Of a DNA stretch of 64,000 nucleotides, positions 27,271-35,882 are shown in pieces; within the stretch, counting starts at the first letter, position 1; every line of letters begins with the position of its first letter. A program made the position numbers and the translations under genes. The stretch comes from Roseivirga sp. UBA6061. GTDB lineage: Bacteria > Bacteroidota > Bacteroidia > Cytophagales > Cyclobacteriaceae. Location of the stretch: NCBI GenBank assembly GCA_002427745.1, contig DIYF01000010.1:39171-103170 (forward strand), in the 5' to 3' direction. The notes below the pieces were generated by a model. The model was not told the DNA's origin, ran no database searches, and was given only the letters and a program-made list of their open reading frames with translations.

Positions 27271-28376
27271 AGCCCAAATTAGCTGTTACCCTGGTACCCC
27301 TTGCGATTGTTTTTGGTGTATTGGCGATTTTTTCTTCTGATAATTCCTCAGGTATTCTTGTGAATGTACCGATGGCTGAAAAGCATCGGGGTGTCTGCTG
27401 GGTGGGAGGCCCGAATAAAGTGGTGGAAGAAGACCTCAGGGCCCTGGTAGAAAGAAACGTCAACTGGATATCGCAAACCCCTTTTGGCTGGCAAAGAGGT
27501 CATGACAATCCGGAAATCGGAACCAATAAAAACTCTGACTATACCTGGTGGGGAGAGCGTGATGAAGGGCTTAAGAAAACAACAGAGATGGCCCAGGCCA
27601 ACGGTATCAAAACAATTCTGAAACCCCACATCTGGTTGCGTGATGACGGAGGGAAATGGCGCGGAGAGATCAAAATGAAGTCAGAAGAGGACTGGCTTAA
27701 GTGGTTTGAAGAATATTCAGAGTTTATTCTCCACTATGCCAAAGTCGCAGAAGAACAAAAGATGGAGATGTTCTGTATTGGCACTGAACTGCACCAGACC
27801 TGTGTAGAGCGGGCCGATGACTGGCGCAAGCTCATTGCTAAAATCAGAAAGGTGTATTCGGGCCCCCTGACCTACGCGGCAAACTTCAGCGATGAATATC
27901 AGGATGTGACTTTCTGGGATGACCTGGACTATATAGGGGTGCAGGCATATTTTCCCTTGACCAACAAGGAAAACCCATCGGTTAAGTCACTGAGAGAAGG
28001 CTGGCAAAAACCTATGAAGGAACTGAAGAAATTCTCAGCCAGATACGGTAAGCCTATTCTCTTTACCGAGGTGGGTTACAAAAGCACCAAAGACTCCGGT
28101 ATCGAACCCTGGACATGGCCACAGAACATCGAAAGAGATCAGAGAGCTGAGATCTACTCAGAAGAAACCCAGGCTGCCTGCTATGAAGCGCTCTTTGCTG
28201 AAGTCATGGATGAGCCCTGGCTGGCCGGTGTACACATCTGGAAGTGGTACCCGAACTACGAAAAACGCCTTAACTCCCGAAGAGGCAGTAGCCCCTACTA
28301 CAGCATTGATTTTACGCCTCAGGCCAAGGCTGCCGAAAAAGTAATGACCGACTGGTTTGCTAAATTCGCCCGGTAA
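27267..28376 (+). CDS. GH113-like glycoside hydrolase (putative beta-mannanase)
   Basis: 369 residues. An N-terminal membrane/signal segment (about 5-22) lacks an obvious lipobox. The rest is a TIM barrel resembling GH113: GINFWISQ-type start (RNVNWISQTPFGWQ), LKPHIWL (about 110), FCIGTELHQ with the presumed acid/base Glu (about 173), and LFTEVGYKS with the presumed nucleophile Glu (about 270). GH113 members act on beta-1,4-mannan; the substrate here is unproven. Its ATGA overlap with lipB is unexpected for a carbohydrate enzyme. The protein may be an inner-membrane-anchored periplasmic enzyme. Confidence 0.78.
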   Translation: MKPKLAVTLVPLAIVFGVLAIFSSDNSSGILVNVPMAEKHRGVCWVGGPNKVVEEDLRALVERNVNWISQTPFGWQRGHDNPEIGTNKNSDYTWWGERDEGLKKTTEMAQANGIKTILKPHIWLRDDGGKWRGEIKMKSEEDWLKWFEEYSEFILHYAKVAEEQKMEMFCIGTELHQTCVERADDWRKLIAKIRKVYSGPLTYAANFSDEYQDVTFWDDLDYIGVQAYFPLTNKENPSVKSLREGWQKPMKELKKFSARYGKPILFTEVGYKSTKDSGIEPWTWPQNIERDQRAEIYSEETQAACYEALFAEVMDEPWLAGVHIWKWYPNYEKRLNSRRGSSPYYSIDFTPQAKAAEKVMTDWFAKFAR

Positions 28377-28404
28377 GTGTCTGGAGCCAGCATAAGAAGT
28401 TTTC

Positions 28405-28495
28405 TTACCTCTTACTTCCTACCACGTACCTCCTGCCACCTACTTCCTACCTCTTACTTCGTACCTCCTACCTCCTGCCTCTTACTTCCTACACC
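28405..28495. repeat. Heptamer tandem repeat, 13 units
   Basis: Ninety-one bases divide exactly into thirteen 7-mers with consensus (C/T)TACCTC; variants include TTACTTC, CTACCAC, GTACCTC and CTGCCTC. Every unit keeps TAC or TGC at positions 2-4 and C at position 7. It lies 28 bp after a stop codon and 25 bp before the -33 element of the next gene, and is strictly pyrimidine-rich on the plus strand. There is no open frame of interest across it. Confidence 0.9.
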
Positions 28496-28520
28496 CCACA
28501 AAAAAGGAAATCACCGAACC

Positions 28521-28552
28521 TTGCGAATAACCCTCCCCAACTATTAGTTTTG
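28521..28552 (+). promoter_or_regulatory. Promoter of the 131-residue protein, probably leaderless
   Basis: TTG at 28521, 21-bp spacer and TAGTTTTG at 28545-28552 match the Bacteroidota promoter consensus. The ATG at 28557 begins 4 nt after the box, so the mRNA should have almost no leader. Confidence 0.55.
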
Positions 28553-28556
28553 CCAC

Positions 28557-28952
28557 ATGAAAAAAGACATAGATTTCCCACAGGTAGCCGGAGTGAAAAT
28601 CGCCATTGCCAAAAGCATCAATAAGCTTGGAGAAAGCGAATGGGGTGTCTATATCATCAACAAAAATCTCATCGAGCTGGAGAATGTCATGATTGTCTCC
28701 AAAGGCTATGAAGACGGTGGGGAAGGTCGTAAAACCTCTACACTAAGGCATATGATTGAAAAGCTGGAGGCTTCCAGCATGGCGAAGGTCGAGTCTATCG
28801 ATCCCTCGGTTTTTTCTTTTCACAATGAGTTCTGGGTGAGCTATTATATTGTGAATGAGCTGTTTGACAAGAAGTTTGTAGTCGCTCCTTTTCAGGAGTT
28901 TGCCATTCAGGAGATTGAAGAGCTGGCTATGAGTGGGGTGTTGGCTGAGTAG
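28557..28952 (+). CDS. Conserved hypothetical protein, Bacteroidota type
   Basis: 131 residues, soluble, acidic, no signal peptide. The pattern VKIAIAKSINKLGESEWGVYIINKN followed by SKGYEDGGEGRKTSTLRHMI and PSVFSFHNEFWVSYY resembles a short protein widely conserved in Bacteroidota and sometimes labelled, without support, as related to phenylalanyl-tRNA synthetase alpha. No catalytic motif is visible. The gene stands alone between the heptamer repeat and an exonuclease gene. Confidence 0.75.
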   Translation: MKKDIDFPQVAGVKIAIAKSINKLGESEWGVYIINKNLIELENVMIVSKGYEDGGEGRKTSTLRHMIEKLEASSMAKVESIDPSVFSFHNEFWVSYYIVNELFDKKFVVAPFQEFAIQEIEELAMSGVLAE

Positions 28953-29065
28953 TCATGGATGCGGTAAACGGGTCCAATTGACGCGTATCTGATATTAACA
29001 GAAATTTTGTTTTTGTAACTCTGAATATTATAATTCAAATTAAATAATAAACACTGACCCAGTTG

Positions 29066-29773
29066 ATGGACCTTACCAATATCCTCTTTCTCGATATAGA
29101 AACTGTAGCCGGAGCCCGGACTTACCATGATTTGCCCGATCGCATGCGACATTTATGGAACAAGAAGGCTGCATTTCTGAACAATCCTGAAGAGCTGAGT
29201 TCAAGCGAATTATATGAGCGAGCCGGCATCTATGCAGAATTTGGCAAAATTGTAACCATCGGGGTCGGTTACTTCAAGAGAGAAGGCGATACTTTTCAGC
29301 TAAGAGTTAAAGATATTTCTTCACACAACGAGGTAGAGGTGCTTTCTCAGTTTAAAAAGCTGGTGGAAGAAAGTTTTAATCAGAAACAGCTCCGCTTATG
29401 CGCTCATAATGGCAGGGAGTTCGATTTTCCCTACATCGCACGCAGAATGCTTATCAATGGTGTCAAACTGCCCGACTGTCTGAATCTGGCAGGTAAGAAG
29501 CCCTGGGAGGTGCCTCATATTGATACAATGGACTACTGGAAGTTTGGTGATTACAAAAACTTCACCTCTCTGGATTTGCTGGCAGCAGTGCTCGAAGTGC
29601 CTACCAGTAAAGACGATATTGACGGAAGTCAGGTCAATGAGGTGTATTACGAAGACAACGACCTGGAGCGTATCGGGCACTATTGTAAAAAAGACGTTTC
29701 GGTCATGGCCCAGGTTTTTCTGAAGCTGATTCAGGAAGAACCTGTCACTCCGGAAAACATCGTTATTCTCTAA
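29066..29773 (+). CDS. Predicted 3'-5' exonuclease, DnaQ-like / PolB-like family
   Basis: 235 residues from ATG 29066 (a TTG one codon earlier is in frame). DEDD-type exonuclease motifs are present: ILFLDIETV (Exo I, D and E, about 8-13), AHNGREFDFPYIARRM (Exo II, about 112-127), and YCKKDVSVM (Exo III, about 205). The family is described as a predicted polysaccharide-biosynthesis or PolB-like exonuclease; the true role is probably proofreading or repair-type DNA or RNA trimming. No polymerase domain is attached. Confidence 0.88.
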   Translation: MDLTNILFLDIETVAGARTYHDLPDRMRHLWNKKAAFLNNPEELSSSELYERAGIYAEFGKIVTIGVGYFKREGDTFQLRVKDISSHNEVEVLSQFKKLVEESFNQKQLRLCAHNGREFDFPYIARRMLINGVKLPDCLNLAGKKPWEVPHIDTMDYWKFGDYKNFTSLDLLAAVLEVPTSKDDIDGSQVNEVYYEDNDLERIGHYCKKDVSVMAQVFLKLIQEEPVTPENIVIL

Positions 29774-29810
29774 TTTTCAAAGGAAAGAACCATCCTTCAT
29801 TTTTTCTTCC

Positions 29811-29818
29811 TAGCTTTG
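29811..29818 (+). promoter_or_regulatory. -7 promoter box of candidate small RNA
   Basis: TAGCTTTG is a perfect TAnnTTTG match in the gap between the exonuclease gene and rnr. No good TTTG -33 partner was found at the usual distance. Confidence 0.4.
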
Positions 29819-29824
29819 TAGTGA

Positions 29825-29970
29825 CTTCTAACAATTCAGAATAGCACAAGAAGCTATTGACAGCCCTGCCGGAGTGTAGGGAAAAGCAATGCAAAGTTGC
29901 AGCACTAAGCACTTCACAAAGCAACGTGAGATGATTTAAAGCAAACATGAAAAACCAAAGGGGTTTTTCT
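29825..29970 (+). ncRNA. Candidate structured small RNA or rnr leader
   Basis: Between a perfect -7 box and a terminator-like hairpin there are five successive stem-loops and no ORF: AATAGC/GCTATT (29840-29858), CCCTGC/GTAGGG (29864-29881), TGCAA/TTGCA (29890-29901), TTCAC/GTGAG (29913-29930), and AAAAACC/GGTTTTT (29950-29968) whose right arm is a T-run. About 145 nt would be transcribed. I do not recognise it as tmRNA, RNase P RNA or SRP RNA. A 6S-type RNA or an attenuator of rnr are alternatives. Confidence 0.4.
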
Positions 29971-30034
29971 CAGGGCCAAGAATGAATTGGCAGAGGTGCT
30001 TTAATAATTATAATATTCCTAATTAATCCCTTCG

Positions 30035-32194
30035 ATGGGTAGAAAACGAAAAGGCCAACCGGCCGCAAAAGCAACAAAACGCGGAATCAAACAAATCCAA
30101 CCAATCATTATGGAATTCTTCGGGCAGCACCCGGGGAGAAGCTACCAAATGAAACAGATCCTCCAGGGACTGAATATCCGTGACAAGAAATCTAAGCAAA
30201 TTGTTACCGATGTAGTCTATAGACTGGAAGATGCCGGAGTCCTCAAAAGGCTTCGCAACGGATCTTTCATCTCAGAGCAACGGGAGTTGGAAACAATTAC
30301 GGGCATTGTCGACTACGTCAATGCGCGATTCGCCTATGTAGTACCGGAAGATCCGGAATTTGAGGGCGATATCTGGGTCTCAAAAGAAGACCTTTTAGGA
30401 GCTATGGACGATGACACTGTCAAAGTCGTGCTCAAGAATAAACGACATGGAAAAAGTCCTGAAGGCAAAGTCGTTGAGATTTTAGCCAGGCACCGTGATG
30501 AGTTTGTGGGGCGAATAGAAATGTCTGCCCGCTATGCCTTTGTTATTCCTGATTTCAGGAAGATGCATCACGATATCTATGTGCACTTAAATGAGCTCAA
30601 AGGAGCCAGACACAATGACAAGGTGATTGTCAAAGTGACCCAATGGCCGGAACGCGATAAAAAGCCGGAAGGTGAAATTGTGAGGGTACTTGGTAAGGCC
30701 GGAGAGCATAATGCCGAGATTCACTCCATCATTGCCGAATTCGGGCTGCCACTGGAATTTCCCGAGCGCATTGAGCAGGATGCAGAGGAGATTCCCGATG
30801 AGATCACTGCGAAAGAGATTAAGAAGCGAAAAGACTTTCGGGAGGTTACCACTTTCACGATTGATCCGGCAGATGCCAAAGACTTCGATGATGCACTTTC
30901 CATTCGCGACCTGCCTAATGGCAATACTGAGGTAGGTATCCATATTGCCGATGTTACACACTATGTACAGCCCAAGACGGCCCTGGAAGAAGAAGCAGTA
31001 GAGCGGGCTACTTCTGTTTACCTGGTAGACAGAACCATTCCCATGCTTCCTGAAAGGCTGTCAAACGGACTTTGTTCTCTCAGGCCGAATGAAGAAAAGC
31101 TGACTTTCTCCGCTGTATTTGAGCTGGATGCTCAGGCCAATATTAAGTCAGAATGGTTTGGTCGTACGGTCATCTATTCTGATCGCAGGTTTACCTATGA
31201 AGAAGCGCAGGAGCGGCTTGATACGCAGGAGGGTGATTTCCATGAAGAAATTACCAGGCTCAATCAGCTTGCCTATAAGCTCAAAGACAAACGCTTCAGG
31301 AGTGGAGCGGTGAACTTTGAGACTGTGGAAGTGAAATTCAAACTGGCGGAAGATGGCAAGCCTCTGGGTATTATTCCCAAGGAGAGAAAGGACGCACACA
31401 AGCTGATCGAAGAATTTATGCTGCTGGCAAACAAAAGGGTAGCGACTTTTATCTTCGAAAAAGGTACAAAAGCCAATCCGGTCACCTTTGTTTATCGAAC
31501 ACATGATGACCCTGACCCGGAAAAGCTGGATACTTTTTCAACCTTTGCCCGTAGGTTTGGTCATCAGCTGGACTATGAGCGAAATGGAATTTCTAAATCC
31601 CTGAATGGTCTCATCAGCGAGATTGAAGGTAAGCCTGAGCAGAATGTACTGCAGCAGCTGGCCATCCGCACCATGGCAAAGGCGAAGTATACCACCAACG
31701 AGAAAGGGCATTTCGGCCTGGCTTTTCCGCATTACACTCACTTTACCTCGCCCATCAGGCGCTATCCCGACATGATGGTGCACAGGCTCCTGCAGCACTA
31801 CCTTGATGGAGGTAAATCTGTCGACAAAGAAGAGTTTGAGCAGTTATGTTTGCACTCTTCAGGCAGAGAAAAGCGAGCAGCTGATGCCGAGCGCGCTTCT
31901 ATCAAGTACAAACAGGTGGAGTTTATGTCTCTGGTTGAAGAGAAGGTCTTTGAGGGTATCATCAGTGGAGTGACTGAATGGGGTATTTATGTGGAGATCA
32001 CAGAGACCAAGTGTGAGGGTATGGTGAGAATGGCAGATCTGAATGATGATTTTTACGAATTTGATGAACAAAACTACCGTGTAGTCGGTAGAAGAAATAA
32101 GCGAATGTTTACCCTGGGAGATGATGTGAAAGTGAGCGTGAAAGCCACGGACATCGACAGGAGAACTATCGATTTAATTTTTGAGGATGAATAA
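30035..32194 (+). CDS. rnr: Ribonuclease R
   Basis: 719 residues. N-terminal winged-helix-like segment (about 20-85), OB/cold-shock domains (about 90-235), the RNB catalytic domain (about 260-590) with TIDPADAKDFDDALS carrying the metal-binding Asp cluster (about 276-290), and a C-terminal S1 domain (IISGVTEWGIYVEI, about 640-715). It degrades structured RNA 3' to 5' in the cytoplasm. It overlaps the prenyl transferase gene by 8 nt, and rhomboid follows, so rnr heads a three-gene operon. The candidate small RNA lies directly upstream. Confidence 0.96.
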   Translation: MGRKRKGQPAAKATKRGIKQIQPIIMEFFGQHPGRSYQMKQILQGLNIRDKKSKQIVTDVVYRLEDAGVLKRLRNGSFISEQRELETITGIVDYVNARFAYVVPEDPEFEGDIWVSKEDLLGAMDDDTVKVVLKNKRHGKSPEGKVVEILARHRDEFVGRIEMSARYAFVIPDFRKMHHDIYVHLNELKGARHNDKVIVKVTQWPERDKKPEGEIVRVLGKAGEHNAEIHSIIAEFGLPLEFPERIEQDAEEIPDEITAKEIKKRKDFREVTTFTIDPADAKDFDDALSIRDLPNGNTEVGIHIADVTHYVQPKTALEEEAVERATSVYLVDRTIPMLPERLSNGLCSLRPNEEKLTFSAVFELDAQANIKSEWFGRTVIYSDRRFTYEEAQERLDTQEGDFHEEITRLNQLAYKLKDKRFRSGAVNFETVEVKFKLAEDGKPLGIIPKERKDAHKLIEEFMLLANKRVATFIFEKGTKANPVTFVYRTHDDPDPEKLDTFSTFARRFGHQLDYERNGISKSLNGLISEIEGKPEQNVLQQLAIRTMAKAKYTTNEKGHFGLAFPHYTHFTSPIRRYPDMMVHRLLQHYLDGGKSVDKEEFEQLCLHSSGREKRAADAERASIKYKQVEFMSLVEEKVFEGIISGVTEWGIYVEITETKCEGMVRMADLNDDFYEFDEQNYRVVGRRNKRMFTLGDDVKVSVKATDIDRRTIDLIFEDE

Positions 32195-33161
32195 CGACCT
32201 TCTGGAGCGCATAGCGCTGATTAATAATAGAATTTCAGAACTTAAGTATGGCCGGGAACCCGAAGAGCTTTATGAGCCTATCAGGTACATTATGTCTTTG
32301 GGGGGTAAGCGTATGCGCCCCTTGCTGGTGCTTCTCGGTTATGAGCTTTTCAAGGATGACTCTCAGTCCATATTAGACCAGGCCATAGCCGTGGAGGTCT
32401 TTCATAACTTTACACTGCTTCACGATGACATCATGGATGAGGCTCCGCTCAGGCGGGGAAAGCCTACGGTTCATGAAAAGTGGAATGAAAACACAGCCAT
32501 CCTTTCAGGCGATGTCATGCTGGTAAGGGCCTATGGGCTTTTGCTGGATGCTCCCGGTGATCTGAAAGCTATTCTCAAGGCCTTTAACGATTGTGCGGCT
32601 GGTGTCTGTGAGGGACAGCAGTTCGATATGAACTTCGAGAACCTGCCTACCGTGGCAGAGGAAACCTATGTGAATATGATCCGGTTGAAAACGGCTGTGC
32701 TTCTGGGTTTTAGTCTGAAGCTGGGCGCCATGCTGGCCGGAGCTTCCTCAGAGCAGGCTGAAGCGGTTTACGACTTTGGTGTTGCTATCGGGGTCGGGTT
32801 TCAGCTAAAAGATGACCTGCTGGATGTATATGCCGATCAGGAAAAATTCGGAAAACAGGTGGGCGGAGATATCATCTCCAATAAAAAAACCTTCCTGCTC
32901 CTGAAAGCCCTTGAGCTGGCGGACAAAGAGCAAAAAGCGAAGCTTGATCACTGGCTAACGGCCGTCACATTTAATAAGGTAGACAAAGTAGAGGCAGTCA
33001 CTGCCATTTATAATGAAATAGGCATCAGAGAGCTGACTTCAGCCAAGATAGACGCCTGGTTTGATAAGGGCTTTGAAACACTGGAGCAGCTGGCTGTGCC
33101 GGCAGATCGTAAACAGCCGTTAATCGCGTTTACCAGGTACCTGATAGACCGGGAAAAGTAA
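32187..33161 (+). CDS. Polyprenyl diphosphate synthase
   Basis: 324 residues from ATG 32187. The two aspartate-rich motifs are intact: LLHDDIMDEAPLRRG (about 78-92) and FQLKDDLLD (about 207-215), with GGKRMRP (about 37) for IPP binding. It makes long-chain isoprenyl diphosphate for quinone or similar lipids by sequential IPP condensation. Chain length cannot be assigned safely, although the long-chain (octaprenyl/heptaprenyl-like) type is most common in this position. Overlaps rnr by 8 nt and is followed directly by a rhomboid gene. Confidence 0.93.
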   Translation: MNNDLLERIALINNRISELKYGREPEELYEPIRYIMSLGGKRMRPLLVLLGYELFKDDSQSILDQAIAVEVFHNFTLLHDDIMDEAPLRRGKPTVHEKWNENTAILSGDVMLVRAYGLLLDAPGDLKAILKAFNDCAAGVCEGQQFDMNFENLPTVAEETYVNMIRLKTAVLLGFSLKLGAMLAGASSEQAEAVYDFGVAIGVGFQLKDDLLDVYADQEKFGKQVGGDIISNKKTFLLLKALELADKEQKAKLDHWLTAVTFNKVDKVEAVTAIYNEIGIRELTSAKIDAWFDKGFETLEQLAVPADRKQPLIAFTRYLIDREK

Positions 33162-33767
33162 ATGGAGATTACCTACGGCCTTATGATCATCATTGGCCTG
33201 GTTACTTATGTGGCCTGGCAAAGGCCTGAGTTGCATCGCAGGCTGATGCTTAATCCTTATGATGTGGTTCAGGGAAGACAGTACCATAGGCTGCTCACTT
33301 CAGGCTTTGTACACAATAATACCACGCACCTCTTTCTTAATCTCTTTACGCTGTATTTCATGGGTAGGGGGGTAGAAACTGTGTTTGCCATGAATTTTGG
33401 CTCTATGGGACCGGTTCTGTATGTTACGCTGTTCATCACAGCAGTGATTGTGGCCAATATTCCCACCACCATAAAATATAAGGACAGTCCGCACTATAAC
33501 TCACTGGGAGCTTCCGGAGCTGTTTCTGCTTTGGTGCTTGCTTTTATACTGAACGATCCGCAGCAAGAACTGGAGCTCTACTTGTTCGTGCCGATTCCCG
33601 GTTACTTATTAGGGGTGCTCTTTATTGTCTATTCGGTGGTAATGAGTAAGAGGAATGTTGATAACATCAATCATGATGCTCACCTCTTTGGAGCGCTCTA
33701 TGGAATGATCTTTATGCTGGCCCTGAGGCCGGAAACCTTCAATGACTTTATCTATAAGCTTTTTTGA
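33162..33767 (+). CDS. Rhomboid family intramembrane serine protease
   Basis: 201 residues with six hydrophobic helices. It has the catalytic Ser in LGASGAVSA (S118) and the catalytic His in NHDAHLFGALYG (H174), plus HLFLNLFTLYFMGRGVE in helix 2. It cleaves substrates within the inner membrane; the substrate is unknown. It begins one base after the prenyl transferase stop, so it is part of the rnr operon. Confidence 0.93.
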   Translation: MEITYGLMIIIGLVTYVAWQRPELHRRLMLNPYDVVQGRQYHRLLTSGFVHNNTTHLFLNLFTLYFMGRGVETVFAMNFGSMGPVLYVTLFITAVIVANIPTTIKYKDSPHYNSLGASGAVSALVLAFILNDPQQELELYLFVPIPGYLLGVLFIVYSVVMSKRNVDNINHDAHLFGALYGMIFMLALRPETFNDFIYKLF

Positions 33768-33901
33768 GGCTTTGTCAGAGATGTAGGGCTTGCGTGTTTT
33801 TATTCAGATTTATCTGATGATCTGAATGAATCAGTGTAAATCATATGATCTGACAGACCCGGTTCAGTTATAGAAAATCCATTGGATGTTGGGCTGTCAA
33901 C

Positions 33902-33927
33902 TACCCGATGATAAGGCCTTACCCGAT
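33902..33927. promoter_or_regulatory. Direct repeat upstream of LytTR regulator
   Basis: Two identical copies of TACCCGAT start 18 bp apart in the 250-bp gap before the first LytTR membrane regulator. They could be tandem protein-binding sites; nothing ties them to a known regulator. Confidence 0.25.
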
Positions 33928-34017
33928 TCGGCATTTTAAGTCCATGTAGGGCAAGAATTCCGACATGTTTGGTTAATGAACTTTGTTATATTCGGCATCC
34001 AATTCTGAACTACTCAT

Positions 34018-35766
34018 ATGGCTAAGTATAATTCTCTTTTGGCAGTGCTCTGCCTATTTTTTTTCAACCTGAGTCTAAGTGCGCAAAGAGTAGATTTTAA
34101 TGAACTTAACAGGCAAATAAAAGAAGCCAAAACGAATTATGACAAAGCTAATGCCTATGTGAGGCTTGGCACTGTAATGAGTGGTCCGCAGTCGGATATG
34201 ATTGAAGCATTCGCGGACAGTATACTGGCCCTTTCTACTCCGGACAATCCGGAATATTACAAGGCTGCCAGTGATTTCTTAATGGGTATGATGCACCAGC
34301 GTAAGAGGGCGTATCAACAGGCCAAGCCTTATTTTAAAAGAGCAGAGGAAGTTTTTCGCGAAGAAAATCCAGAATTGAGTTTTCAGGCCCTCAATTTGCT
34401 GGGTACATCCCATTTGTTCAGCTCAGAATTAGACAGTGCCATTTATCTTTTCAATGACATGCTGGAAAGAGTAGGCCCTGAAGATATAGGCTCCAGGGTC
34501 ATGGCACATGGTAATTTAGGAGGAGCTTATCAGCAAACAGGTAAGTATGGCTTAGCCATGCAACATTTTGAAAAAGTATTAGAGCTTGATTCTGGTAATG
34601 ATTTTAATACGGTCAATGTATCGATGAAAATCGCAAGGATGTTCTTTGATATGGGGCTGTATGACAAAGGAATCAACACACTCAGGAACCTGGATCTTAC
34701 TCAATTTCCTGATAACCCTGTCAAAGCGGCTTATTACAGTAGTTTGGCAAACTTTTACAGAAAAACAGAGGCGAATGATTCAGCTTTCTACTATTGGGAG
34801 CAATCCTTGAACATCGATAAAAAATTCAATCGTCCCGGAGTAATTTTTATCCGGAATTTGAACATTGCTGCTAACAAGCTGGAACTCAATCGCGCAGATG
34901 AGGCAAAGGTGTATCTGGACGATGCCAGGAGGGTGTACGGTAATCCTCAGGTCAGAACTACAGAAAAAGCGAGGTTTCAAATATCAACCGGTCGGTATTA
35001 CATTCAAAGATCCCAATCGGATTCGGCAGTCTATCACTTCAATCAGGGTTTAGAACTGGCCAAAAGCTCAAATTTTGAAAGGCTAAGGGTTGATCTCTAT
35101 AAAGGTCTGGCAGATGCCTATGAACAAAAGGGAGAAACTGACAGAGCAAATGAATTCTTAAAAAAGCATAATGAGTACAGCCTGAAATTGTTAGATGATG
35201 CCAGAGAGCGCTTTCTGGCAGAGGCTAAAGCCAATTATCTGCTGGCAGTAAGTGAAGCTGAGCTGGAAGAATCCAACGAGAAAATAACCCGCATCTATGC
35301 ATGGCAAATCATACTGGCCATAACCCTGGTGATTACAGGGGTTGGGCTGTTCATTTACTTCAGAAATTACAGGAAATCCAGTAGTTCGCTTTCTGAGCAG
35401 CTGGAAGTGAATGAAGCGCTCGGCAAGACGATCGAAAAGCAAAAAGTACAAATGGTTGAATTGAAGAGCAAAGCTGTACTGGAAGCTGAGCAGATTGTAG
35501 CGATTAAATCTGATAGTCACTATTTGGAATTCTACCTTACCACGAAAGAAAAGCCGGAAATTGATCGGAATACTATCAAAAATGTACTCAGCGTACTACC
35601 GGATTACTTTATGCAGGTGCATAAATCATATATCATCAATATCAAAGCCATCAAGGTGAAGTATGCAGATAAGGTGGAAATGAAAACCGGTATTGAAATT
35701 CCCGTATCACGAACTTTCAAAGGAATTTTGAAGGAAGCACTCGCCCGGTTAGATGCCCCTGAGTGA
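34018..35766 (+). CDS. TPR membrane regulator with LytTR DNA-binding domain
   Basis: 582 residues. A signal peptide (to about 22, ...LSLSAQ) is followed by six or seven TPR-like repeats in the periplasm (about 40-405), one membrane helix (about 428-447), a coiled-coil (about 455-495, EKQKVQMVELKSKAVLEAEQ) and a C-terminal LytTR domain (about 490-578, with YFMQVHKSYIIN). There is no kinase or receiver domain, so it is a one-component transmembrane regulator. The next gene is a shortened paralogue. The giant MBG protein downstream is the most likely target by position. Confidence 0.88.
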   Translation: MAKYNSLLAVLCLFFFNLSLSAQRVDFNELNRQIKEAKTNYDKANAYVRLGTVMSGPQSDMIEAFADSILALSTPDNPEYYKAASDFLMGMMHQRKRAYQQAKPYFKRAEEVFREENPELSFQALNLLGTSHLFSSELDSAIYLFNDMLERVGPEDIGSRVMAHGNLGGAYQQTGKYGLAMQHFEKVLELDSGNDFNTVNVSMKIARMFFDMGLYDKGINTLRNLDLTQFPDNPVKAAYYSSLANFYRKTEANDSAFYYWEQSLNIDKKFNRPGVIFIRNLNIAANKLELNRADEAKVYLDDARRVYGNPQVRTTEKARFQISTGRYYIQRSQSDSAVYHFNQGLELAKSSNFERLRVDLYKGLADAYEQKGETDRANEFLKKHNEYSLKLLDDARERFLAEAKANYLLAVSEAELEESNEKITRIYAWQIILAITLVITGVGLFIYFRNYRKSSSSLSEQLEVNEALGKTIEKQKVQMVELKSKAVLEAEQIVAIKSDSHYLEFYLTTKEKPEIDRNTIKNVLSVLPDYFMQVHKSYIINIKAIKVKYADKVEMKTGIEIPVSRTFKGILKEALARLDAPE

Positions 35767-35842
35767 CCAGTTTCCCTCTGATTGAATTTTTGGGTCAGTG
35801 TTTCATGCCATTGAATCGGTAGGTGATGACAAAAAGGAGACC

Positions 35843-35863
35843 TAAGCCAGTTAAACTGGCTTA
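35843..35863. promoter_or_regulatory. Perfect 21-bp palindrome between the LytTR paralogues
   Basis: TAAGCCAGTT-A-AACTGGCTTA is a 10+1+10 palindrome ending 19 bp before the next ATG. Each arm holds a CAGTTAA-like core, which partly fits LytTR half-sites ([TA][AC][CA]GTTN[AG][TG]). With no T-run it is more likely an operator than a terminator. Confidence 0.5.
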
Positions 35864-35882
35864 ATTCGGTCCGGTCTGTTGC

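Noticed and set aside
28405..28495. CRISPR-like array
   Set aside because: Period is 7 bp with no spacers and there are no cas genes.
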